From Chloroflexota bacterium (lineage in GTDB: Bacteria; Chloroflexota; Dehalococcoidia; Tepidiformales; Tepidiformaceae): a stretch of 19,243 nucleotides of DNA. Below are positions 9,824-15,965 of this stretch, one piece after another (the first letter of the stretch is position 1; every line of letters begins with the position of its first letter). The notes under the pieces are model-generated. The model saw only the letters and a program-made list of their open reading frames with translations, was not told where the DNA came from and searched no databases. Location: the NCBI GenBank assembly GCA_021823905.1, contig JAKALX010000015.1:1-19243 (forward strand), read 5' to 3'. The position numbers were made by a program, and so were the translations under genes.

Positions 9824-9851
9824 GATTGACGATTGCCGATTGTCGATTGGG
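9824..9851. repeat. Tandem heptamer array D
   Basis: Four units GATTGAC, GATTGCC, GATTGTC, GATTGGG lie between the divergent TPP-enzyme and CoA-transferase genes. The 5-base GATTG core is constant and the last two bases vary. Confidence 0.8.
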
Positions 9852-9865
9852 GGCTCGCGCTCGGG

Positions 9866-9871
9866 CATACT
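9866..9871 (+). promoter_or_regulatory. Possible -10 box of CoA-transferase gene
   Basis: CATACT ends 7 nt before the GTG at 9879, with no Shine-Dalgarno, in the same arrangement as other leaderless starts in this window. Weak match. Confidence 0.35.
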
Positions 9872-9878
9872 CAGCGGC

Positions 9879-12116
9879 GTGGACAGCGCGTTCGAGGGCA
9901 TCCGGCTTGTCGACGCCACCTCCGGGATCGCCGGGGCGATGGCAACGATGTTCCTTGCCGACTTCGGCGCCGAGGTTATTCGCGTCGAACCAGCGGGTGG
10001 CGGACCGCTCGCGAGCCTTCCCGGCGCGCTCTGCTGGAATCGCAACAAGCTGCGTGTCGAGGCCGATCTGACCACGGACGCTGGCCGTGCGGCCGTGCGA
10101 CAACTGCTCGCCACGGCGGACGCCGCCGTCTTCGACCTCAACCCCCACGACCTCCAGGAGTCCGGCTTCACCCCCGGCGCCGTTCGCGCCGCCAATCCAG
10201 GGATTCCTCACGTCTGGTTGCCGCCCTACGGACTGGCCGAGCCGTGGGCGAACCTGCCGGCGGACGACGGGCTCCTTTCGGCGCTGACGGGCATCGCCCA
10301 ACTCCAGGCCACTTCGCCCGGCTGCCCGGTCCGGCTCGTCACGCCCCAGGCGACGTATGCACAGGGGATGCTCGGCGCGTTCGCGATCGCCGCAGGCGTT
10401 CTCGAACGTTCCCGGACGGGAACCGTTCGCGCGGTCACGGTCACCGGCCTGCACGCTGTCTCGGCGATCGAGGGCGGCGGCCTCGTGAAGTCCGCCGGAT
10501 CGTCGCAGATCTTCGCGCGCGGCACGGCCCCGAACTATCGCCTCTACGAGTGCCGCGACGGCGGATGGCTCTTTTTCGGGGCCCTCACGCCCGTGTTCTT
10601 CGCGACCGCGCTGGAGGTCATGGATCTCGCCGGCCTCATGGCTGACGCCGCCGTCGGCGGCGAGTTCGCGAACGTCCTCCGGGAGCCGGGGTCGGCCCGG
10701 GCGATAAGCCGCCTCGCGGCCCGCTTCCGCGAGCGTTCGTGTCTCGAATGGGAACGGCTCCTTCACGACGCGGGTGTCCCCGTGGCACGGGTCGAGTCGC
10801 GCGAGGAGTGGTTCCACGGCGAGACGGTCGCGGCGCACGGCATGCGGCTCGTCCTGCCCCACGCCGAACTCGGCGACGTTGAGATGCCGGGCATCCCCCT
10901 CGAGCTCAGCGAGACCCCCGGCGAGGTCCGGCGCCTCCTGAGGACCGCGCCGGCCGGCGTGTTGGACCGCCATCCGGCGGCGCTCGATTCCCATCCGGGG
11001 CCATCCGAGGCAGGGCCGCTGGCGGGAATTCGCGTGCTCGACCTCGGTGGCTTCGTCGCGGGGCCGTTTGCGGCGACGCTGCTGGCGGCGTTCGGAGCGG
11101 ACGTCATCAAGGTCGAGCCGCCGGAGGGCGATCCCTTCCGCACCTACGGATTGACCTTCGTCGCCCACAACCGGGGGAAGCGCAGCGCGGTGATCGACCT
11201 CAAGCAGCCGTCCGGTCTTGCCGCGTTCGAAGGCCTGGCGCGGTCAGCCGATGTCCTGGTCGACAACTTCCGGCCCGGCGTCCGCGAACGGCTGGGGATC
11301 GGCGACGCTCGTCTGCGCGAGCTCAACCCACGGCTGGTGGTCTGCTCGGTCACGGGCTACGGCGCAAAAGGCCCATTTGGGAACGACCCCGGTTTCGATC
11401 CGCTGGTTCAGGCGCAGGGCGGCCTGATGCGCGCACAGGGAGGCGACGGCCCGCCCGTTTTCCACCAGATCGCCGTCAACGACACGGCTGCCGCAATCTC
11501 GATTGCGTTCGGGGCGGTCGCCGCACTGGTCGCCCGCGAGCGGACCGGCAGAGGACAGTCCGTGCGAACGAACCTGGCGGCCCAGGCGGTGATGTGCCAG
11601 TCGGGCGAGCTCACCTCATATCGTGGGCGGCCTGAGCCGCTGACCGGCGGAGCGGATTTTGCCGGCCCGCGCGCCCTCGATCGGCTCTATCGCTGCTCGG
11701 ACGGGTGGCTCGCGGTCTCATGTGGGAACGTTGGAGAGGCGGCCGCGCTGGCGTCTGTCCTGTTTGGGAATGGCGGATTCGAAGCGTCGGGCGCGCTCCG
11801 CGAATCTGGCGAAAGCGCCCTCGCCGGGCGGATCGAAGCCGCCATGGCGCGTCGTTCCCGAATGGGAACGGTGTCGGAGCTGCTGGCGGCGGGCGTGCCC
11901 TGCGCGCCGGCGCTGACCCTCGACGAGGTGGTCGTGGAACCGTCGCTGGCCGCGGACGGCTTCCTCGACGCGTTCGACTACGCGGAGATCGGCCGGATTA
12001 CGGGTGTCGCCCGCTTTGCCGACTGGGAGGGCGTGCCGCGCGGTCCCCGGGCGACCGCGCCTACGCTCGGCGAGCACACGGCCGAGGTTCTGTCCGAAGT
12101 GAGGACTGGCGGGTAA
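9879..12116 (+). CDS. Class III CoA-transferase, two fused CaiB/BaiF domains
   Basis: 745 residues, twice the usual 380-400. The first domain (about 1-375) starts FEGIRLVDATSGIAGAMATMFLADFGAEVIRVEP; the second (about 380-745) starts GPLAGIRVLDLGGFVAGPFAATLLAAFGADVIKVEPPEGDPFR, both the family's N-terminal signature. The catalytic Asp of formyl-CoA transferases corresponds to Asp507 in GNDPGFDPLVQAQGG. In the first domain the aligned segment is LPADDGLLSALTG with Asp129/130, so catalysis there is uncertain. Single-domain members work as interlocked dimers; a fusion can do this within one chain, as in DddD-type enzymes. The substrate is unknown: formyl/oxalyl, carnitine, bile acid and DMSP relatives exist. 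GTG at 9879 is preferred because an upstream TTG (9840) is inside the heptamer array. Confidence 0.88.
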   Translation: MDSAFEGIRLVDATSGIAGAMATMFLADFGAEVIRVEPAGGGPLASLPGALCWNRNKLRVEADLTTDAGRAAVRQLLATADAAVFDLNPHDLQESGFTPGAVRAANPGIPHVWLPPYGLAEPWANLPADDGLLSALTGIAQLQATSPGCPVRLVTPQATYAQGMLGAFAIAAGVLERSRTGTVRAVTVTGLHAVSAIEGGGLVKSAGSSQIFARGTAPNYRLYECRDGGWLFFGALTPVFFATALEVMDLAGLMADAAVGGEFANVLREPGSARAISRLAARFRERSCLEWERLLHDAGVPVARVESREEWFHGETVAAHGMRLVLPHAELGDVEMPGIPLELSETPGEVRRLLRTAPAGVLDRHPAALDSHPGPSEAGPLAGIRVLDLGGFVAGPFAATLLAAFGADVIKVEPPEGDPFRTYGLTFVAHNRGKRSAVIDLKQPSGLAAFEGLARSADVLVDNFRPGVRERLGIGDARLRELNPRLVVCSVTGYGAKGPFGNDPGFDPLVQAQGGLMRAQGGDGPPVFHQIAVNDTAAAISIAFGAVAALVARERTGRGQSVRTNLAAQAVMCQSGELTSYRGRPEPLTGGADFAGPRALDRLYRCSDGWLAVSCGNVGEAAALASVLFGNGGFEASGALRESGESALAGRIEAAMARRSRMGTVSELLAAGVPCAPALTLDEVVVEPSLAADGFLDAFDYAEIGRITGVARFADWEGVPRGPRATAPTLGEHTAEVLSEVRTGG

Positions 12117-12136
12117 CCAGCCAAGCGGCGCCGGCG

Positions 12137-12171
12137 ACTGAGAACTCGTCACTCGATGGTGGTCACTCGTA
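12137..12171. repeat. Degenerate heptamer array E, upstream of proB
   Basis: Units ACTGAGA, ACTCGTC, ACTCGAT, GGTGGTC, ACTCGTA fill the gap between the CoA-transferase stop and proB. They resemble array A units. The last unit overlaps the proB -10 box. Confidence 0.5.
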
Positions 12172-12175
12172 CCAT
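12170..12175 (+). promoter_or_regulatory. -10 box of leaderless proB
   Basis: TACCAT ends 6 nt before the ATG at 12182; no Shine-Dalgarno follows it. Confidence 0.5.
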
Positions 12176-12181
12176 GTGGCC

Positions 12182-13291
12182 ATGCGCTACCGCCGCGTGG
12201 TTGCCAAGTTCGGAACGAGCCTGCTGACAGCCGGCTCGAAGCGGCTCGATCTCGAGTCGATGTCTCGCCTGGTTGGGCAGGTGGTTCGGCTTCGCGCGCT
12301 CGGCGCCGAGGTGGTTGTCGTGTCGAGCGGCGCCCAGGCGGCGGGCCGTCACCGGCTCGGGAACCGGATCCCGGCCGGCGCGTCGCCGAGCCGGCAGGCG
12401 ATCGCCAGCGTCGGCCAGAGCCACCTGATGCAGAGCTGGGACGAGCTGTTCGACTGGCACGACACCGTTGTGGCGCAAGTCCTCCTCACCCGCCGCGATC
12501 TGAGCGACCGGCTCGGCTACCTCAACGCGCGAAACACGCTGCGCGACCTGATCGAGGCGGGCGCTGTCCCGATCGTCAACGAGAACGACGCGGTGGCGCT
12601 GGACGAGGTGCTGGCCACACGCATCGGCGAGAACGACTCGTTGGGGGCCTATGTCGCCAACCTGGTGGACGCGGACCTGCTCGTCATGCTCACCGACGTC
12701 GACGGTCTCTACGACAGCGACCCGGCGCGGAATCCGGCGGCGAAGCTGTTGCGCCGCGTCGATCGGATCGACGCGGAAGTCGAAGCGATCGCCGGCGGCG
12801 CGCGCGGGGCGGGGACCGGCGGCATGACGACGAAACTCACGGCCGCGCGCATCGCGGTCCAGGCAGGCGTTGACGTGGTGATCGCGAACGGGCGGGAGCC
12901 CGGCATCCTCGTGGCGATCGCCGAAGGCGAATCGAAGGGGACGTACTTTCCGGCGGCGGGCGACCGGATCGAAAGCCGCAAGCGCTGGATCCTTGGCAAC
13001 ATCAGCCGTGCGGGGCACATCGTGGTCGATCAGGGCGCGGCGGCGGCGCTGCGCGAGCGTGGCCGCAGCCTGCTCCCGGCTGGCGTGGCCGGGGTCGCGG
13101 GGACGTTCGACCGAGGCGAAACCGTCGAGATTCATGATCCCGCGGGCCGGCGCGTGGCCGCGGGCACGACGAACTATGGGAGCGATGAGCTCGCGCGCAT
13201 CCGCGGCCTGCATTCGGAGCGGATTACGGAGACGCTCGGCTACTCGTACGGAGACGAGGCGGTCCATCGCGACAACCTGGTGCTGTTGTAG
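12182..13291 (+). CDS. proB: Glutamate 5-kinase with PUA domain
   Basis: 369 residues, the full length of ProB. The amino-acid kinase domain (about 1-255) shows VAKFGTSLLT, VVVVSSGAQAAGR, PIVNENDAVALDE, LVMLTDVDGLYDSDPARNP and GTGGMTTKLTAARIA, the nucleotide- and glutamate-binding motifs of the family. The C-terminal PUA domain (about 275-360) includes GHIVVDQGAAAALRERGRSLLPAGVAGVAGTFDRGETVEI. The enzyme makes gamma-glutamyl phosphate from glutamate and ATP, the first and usually feedback-inhibited step of proline synthesis. Its usual partner proA is not adjacent; the next gene is convergent. The start is set by the MRYRRVVAKFGTS opening and the -10 box 6 nt upstream. Confidence 0.96.
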   Translation: MRYRRVVAKFGTSLLTAGSKRLDLESMSRLVGQVVRLRALGAEVVVVSSGAQAAGRHRLGNRIPAGASPSRQAIASVGQSHLMQSWDELFDWHDTVVAQVLLTRRDLSDRLGYLNARNTLRDLIEAGAVPIVNENDAVALDEVLATRIGENDSLGAYVANLVDADLLVMLTDVDGLYDSDPARNPAAKLLRRVDRIDAEVEAIAGGARGAGTGGMTTKLTAARIAVQAGVDVVIANGREPGILVAIAEGESKGTYFPAAGDRIESRKRWILGNISRAGHIVVDQGAAAALRERGRSLLPAGVAGVAGTFDRGETVEIHDPAGRRVAAGTTNYGSDELARIRGLHSERITETLGYSYGDEAVHRDNLVLL

Positions 13292-13330
13292 GGCGCTGTC
13301 GCTGCTGGCGCTCGTTCGTCTGTCGCCCGC

Positions 13331-13365
13331 AGAACCGGGATGCCGCCGCAGGGCATCCCGGTTCT
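13331..13365. terminator. Perfect 14-bp hairpin between convergent proB and SOD-like gene
   Basis: AGAACCGGGATGCC (13331-13344) pairs perfectly with GGCATCCCGGTTCT (13352-13365) across a 7-nt loop. It lies 39 nt past the proB stop and 27 nt past the convergent gene's stop, the place for a bidirectional terminator. There is no U-tract on either side, so it may act with Rho or as a 3'-end stabiliser. Confidence 0.65.
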
Positions 13366-13392
13366 GAAATGAAGACGGGGCCGGCCGGACGC

Positions 13393-14151
13393 TTAGCTTC
13401 GGCGGGAAGCCAACACGCTGACGCCCGCGGCGGTGATCAGCAGGCCGGCCAGGCCGAGGACGAGCGTCCACTGCGTGGAGTTCGCGTCAGTCAGACCTGA
13501 GCCGGTGTTCGGCGGCAGGGGCGCGAGCGACGGGTTCGGGGCGGCGATGACCGCGCAGCCAACTGAGCCGACCACGAGCGACGTGCCGTCCCTGTCGAAG
13601 ACGCTGGTCGTACCGGTCGAGGCAAGCGAGACGCCCGCGACGGGGGCGGTGTAGACAACGGTGCCGTTCGAGGCGACCGTGAGGCTCGCCATCGAGCCGG
13701 TGTTGACGGCCTTGCCTGCGGTTGCGAAGGAGGGACCCGCGCAGATGCCGGCGGCGTTCAGGCTGACGGCGTAGGTGCCGGCGGCGAGACCGCTGCCTTC
13801 AACGAGCACGCTCACGCTGCCGGCGGCCGTCTGCGACGCCTGGACAACGCCCACGGTCTTGCCGCTTGCGTCGACGAGGTCGGCGGTCAGGGTGATCGCG
13901 GCATCGCTCGCGGGCGCCGGAGCGATGACGGTCGGGGCGGGCGTTGTTGGGGTGGCAGTCGCTGTAGCAGTGGCAGTAGCCGTGGCAGTGGCAGTGGCAG
14001 TGGCGGTGGCGGTGGCAGTAGCGGGGGCGGTGGCAGTTGCCGTGGAGGTCGCCGTCGGTGTCGTGTCGGCGAAGGCGGGGGCAGCCGAAAGGAGGGTCGC
14101 GCCGGCCGCAAGAGCGGGCAGGGCGAAGAGGATGGGGGCACGCCAGTTCAT
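13393..14151 (-). CDS. Secreted, surface-anchored Cu/Zn-SOD-fold protein lacking metal ligands
   Basis: 252 residues. Signal peptide MNWRAPILFALPALAAGATL... with likely cleavage after AFA (residue 28). Then a Thr-Ala repeat linker (about 30-75). The domain (about 88-210) follows the Cu/Zn superoxide dismutase pattern: ADLVDASGKTVGVVQ, then SGLAAGTYAVSLNAAGICAGPSFATAGKAVN, and finally DGTSLVVGSVGCAVI. The two disulfide cysteines remain, but the HxH of GFHIH and the His of GGHFN are replaced, so copper/zinc binding and SOD activity are not expected. The C-terminus has PPNTG, a hydrophobic segment and RRS, like a sortase signal or simply a membrane anchor. ATG at 14151 has AAAAGGAA with 6-nt spacing; an upstream ATG is less likely. 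A structural or adhesion role is inferred. Confidence 0.75.
   Translation of the reverse strand: MNWRAPILFALPALAAGATLLSAAPAFADTTPTATSTATATAPATATATATATATATATATATATATPTTPAPTVIAPAPASDAAITLTADLVDASGKTVGVVQASQTAAGSVSVLVEGSGLAAGTYAVSLNAAGICAGPSFATAGKAVNTGSMASLTVASNGTVVYTAPVAGVSLASTGTTSVFDRDGTSLVVGSVGCAVIAAPNPSLAPLPPNTGSGLTDANSTQWTLVLGLAGLLITAAGVSVLASRRS
13952..14053. repeat. Hexanucleotide repeat coding for Thr-Ala linker
   Basis: Seventeen 6-bp units, mostly GTGGCA or GTGGCG on the plus strand, code for the (Thr-Ala)n linker of the SOD-like protein. Hexamer slippage keeps frame and would change only linker length. Confidence 0.85.
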
Positions 14152-14211
14152 TCGTATTCCTTTTCCGGACTGGATTCCGCCGGTAAGCAAGCCGCTCAGG
14201 CCCGCCCGGCG

Positions 14212-14235
14212 CTACAGCCGTGTAGTGTCACACGG
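14212..14235. promoter_or_regulatory. Overlapping palindromes upstream of SOD-like gene
   Basis: CTACA-GCCG-TGTAG (14212-14225) overlaps CCGTGT-N6-ACACGG (14218-14235), 61-84 nt upstream of the start codon. On the minus strand TTGCAA (14246-14251) could be a -35 with a weak -10 ACACTA (14223-14228) inside the palindrome. This is an operator-like arrangement; the regulator is not known, but a LuxR-type gene lies nearby. Confidence 0.4.
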
Positions 14236-14339
14236 TTCACCAGAATTGCAAGTGGCAGCAATCGGTACGCCGGTATGGCGTTGCTCTGGGAAAACGGGTG
14301 GACCACCTATTTCCGTGGGATCCCCGCCGGAAGCGCATG

Positions 14340-14369
14340 TTTCCATCTACCACCGCCCCCTGCTACGAT
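14340..14369 (+). promoter_or_regulatory. tRNA-Pro promoter
   Basis: TTTCCA (14340-14345) and TACGAT (14364-14369) with an 18-nt spacer; the -10 ends 10 nt before the mature tRNA 5' end. Confidence 0.5.
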
Positions 14370-14379
14370 GGCGGTCCGG

Positions 14380-14456
14380 CGGGGTGTAGCTCAGCCTGGC
14401 AGAGCGCTACGTTCGGGACGTAGAGGCCACAGGTTCAAATCCTGTCACCCCGACCA
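14380..14456 (+). tRNA. tRNA-Pro, anticodon CGG
   Basis: 77 nt with all arms perfect: acceptor CGGGGTG/CACCCCG, D stem GCTC/GAGC, anticodon stem CTACG/CGTAG with loop TTCGGGA (anticodon CGG, G37), variable AGGCC, T stem ACAGG/CCTGT with TTCAAAT, discriminator A and encoded CCA. C1-G72 and A73 are proline identity features. It reads CCG codons, which are common in this GC-rich sequence. No integrated element is seen at its 3' end. Confidence 0.97.
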
Positions 14457-14544
14457 ATGCCTGCTTTCCCGGCTCAAGGCCTCCGAACAGGGTAGAGGCA
14501 GCCCGCGGATCGACGACTGTGGTGGCCATTTCTCGGTGTGATGT

Positions 14545-14559
14545 CCTACATCGGGTAGG
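14545..14559. promoter_or_regulatory. CCTAC-N5-GTAGG palindrome upstream of LuxR-type gene
   Basis: CCTAC (14545-14549) and GTAGG (14555-14559) are followed by five T. As DNA it is an operator-like palindrome 34 nt before the regulator's ATG, similar to the CTACA/TGTAG one at 14212. As RNA it could be a weak terminator for the tRNA-Pro transcript. Sequence alone does not decide. Confidence 0.4.
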
Positions 14560-14592
14560 TTTTTGGGGCGAAAGATCGGCCAAACTGGCTCC

Positions 14593-15564
14593 ATGGCGAC
14601 GCGGTCCCCTCACTACAACACGCGTTACAAGCATGACCTGACGCCACGGCAACGGCAGGTACTCGACCTCGTCGCCCGGGGCTGCACGAATTCGGAGATT
14701 GCCAGGAGGCTCGAGCTCTCGCTCGACGGCGCGAAATGGCACGTGAGCGAGATCCTCTCGAAGCTCGGGGTGCAAACGCGGGAGGAGGCGGCCGACTATT
14801 GGCGAGCCCACAACCGGCCGTGGGCTCGAGTCTCCCGTGGCGTCGCCCTTCTCGGCCCGTTCGGTGCGCTGAAGACCGCCCTTGGTGCTGCGGCCGGTGT
14901 GGCTCTGGCAGTGGTCTCGATTACCGCCTACTTTGGCCTAGACCAAAGCGGCTCCGAGCCTCCGGTTGCCTCACCACCCGCAGAAACCGGTGTTCCAACC
15001 CTCCCTCCGCAGCCCACGCGACCAGCAACCCTGGATGGCATAACGGCCGGTAGCACGACCATCCCTCCTGAAGTCCTTGCCACCGCCGACCAACTTGCCC
15101 GGCTGGTCCACGCAAATAACATTGCCGGGCTCCTGGCGCTGTCTATGCCGCAGACGTTCTCGTGTCCCGCCGGGCCTCCCCGCGACGGCGCGCCGTATCC
15201 CCTTTGTGAAGGCGCTGCTGCGAACGAGCAGAGGCTGGGGTTCCGAATCGCACTGCACGGAGGCGAGGGTGAGACGGTTGGGTCCACCGGATTCGAGGCC
15301 TATTTGCGGCGATCGGTCTCCCCGGCGGCGAAGCTGGTCAGCATCGGCTGTGGCGACGGCAAGTACTGTGATGCGGGGTTCGTCGTGGCGTTTTCGCCCG
15401 CATTGCAGACGTCGGTCTTCTACTTCGAGCTCAGCAACCCCCACGGGGGCGGGGAGCCGAAGATCCACGGCTTGGGCCTGAGCGGAGACAACGCTGACGA
15501 TATCGTGCACGGCGGAGCTACGATGAGCTGGCTCGGCAGCACCGTCTTCTATCCCGTGAAGTAG
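14593..15564 (+). CDS. Membrane-anchored LuxR-type HTH regulator with extracytoplasmic domain
   Basis: 323 residues. Residues 16-68 are a LuxR/GerE helix-turn-helix: LTPRQRQVLDLVARGCTNSEIARRLELS, recognition helix LDGAKWHVSEILSKLGV. No receiver domain precedes it. Residues about 82-115 include a hydrophobic membrane segment (LGAAAGVALAVVSITAYFGL), then a Pro/Thr-rich linker (120-150) and a 170-residue outer domain with four cysteines (TFSCPAG, PLCEG, SIGCGDGKYCDAG). The layout, DNA-binding inside and unknown sensor outside, suggests one-component signalling across the membrane. I do not recognise the outer domain. ATG at 14593 is preferred; the 14563 TTG would add ten poorly conserved residues. 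It could sense an envelope signal and control the divergent surface protein across the tRNA gene. Confidence 0.82.
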   Translation: MATRSPHYNTRYKHDLTPRQRQVLDLVARGCTNSEIARRLELSLDGAKWHVSEILSKLGVQTREEAADYWRAHNRPWARVSRGVALLGPFGALKTALGAAAGVALAVVSITAYFGLDQSGSEPPVASPPAETGVPTLPPQPTRPATLDGITAGSTTIPPEVLATADQLARLVHANNIAGLLALSMPQTFSCPAGPPRDGAPYPLCEGAAANEQRLGFRIALHGGEGETVGSTGFEAYLRRSVSPAAKLVSIGCGDGKYCDAGFVVAFSPALQTSVFYFELSNPHGGGEPKIHGLGLSGDNADDIVHGGATMSWLGSTVFYPVK

Positions 15565-15604
15565 AAAGACGCTCGCTGGCCACCGGCTCTCCTAGCACAT
15601 GGTA

Positions 15605-15946
15605 TTAGACGGCGACTTCGCCGCGCTCCCCCGTTCGCACCCGGACCGCTTCGTCGACCGGGAGAACGAAGATCTTCCCGTCGCCGATGTTCCCCGTCCT
15701 GGCAGCTTGCACGATCGCGTCGATCACCCGTTCGACCGCCCGATCGGAGACGACGACCTCGACCTTGATCTTCGGGAGCAGATCGACGGTCACGGTTTCG
15801 CCGCCGCGGCCCTGGTGGACCACGCCGCGTTGCGCGCCGCGCCCGGTCACCTGCGTGAAGTTCATCCCGTGAAACCCCAGGTCGTCGAGGGCGTCTTTCA
15901 CCTCGTTCAGCTTTTCGGGCCGGATGATCGCCTCGATCTTCTTCAT
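15605..15946 (-). CDS. glnK: PII nitrogen regulatory protein, T-loop tyrosine missing
   Basis: 113 residues, typical PII length, starting MKKIEAIIRPEKLNEVKDAL and with the C-terminal signature TGNIGDGKIFVLPVDEAVRVRTGE. PII trimers bind ATP/ADP and 2-oxoglutarate and plug the AmtB ammonium channel with their T-loop. Here the T-loop reads GRGAQRGVVHQGRGGETVTVDLLPK: position 51, the tyrosine uridylylated or adenylylated in other PII proteins, is Thr, position 46 is Gly, and one residue is inserted after it. Covalent control is therefore unlikely; effector binding should remain (Gln39 and Lys59 of LLPKIK are present). AGGAG lies 6 nt before the start. It is 19 nt downstream of amtB, clearly one operon. 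Confidence 0.94.
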   Translation of the reverse strand: MKKIEAIIRPEKLNEVKDALDDLGFHGMNFTQVTGRGAQRGVVHQGRGGETVTVDLLPKIKVEVVVSDRAVERVIDAIVQAARTGNIGDGKIFVLPVDEAVRVRTGERGEVAV

Positions 15947-15965
15947 CGTCTGCTCCTGAGAAGGG

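Noticed and set aside
12149..13471. 440-codon minus-strand frame over proB
   Set aside because: Antisense to a complete, motif-bearing proB and runs through the hairpin at 13331-13365.
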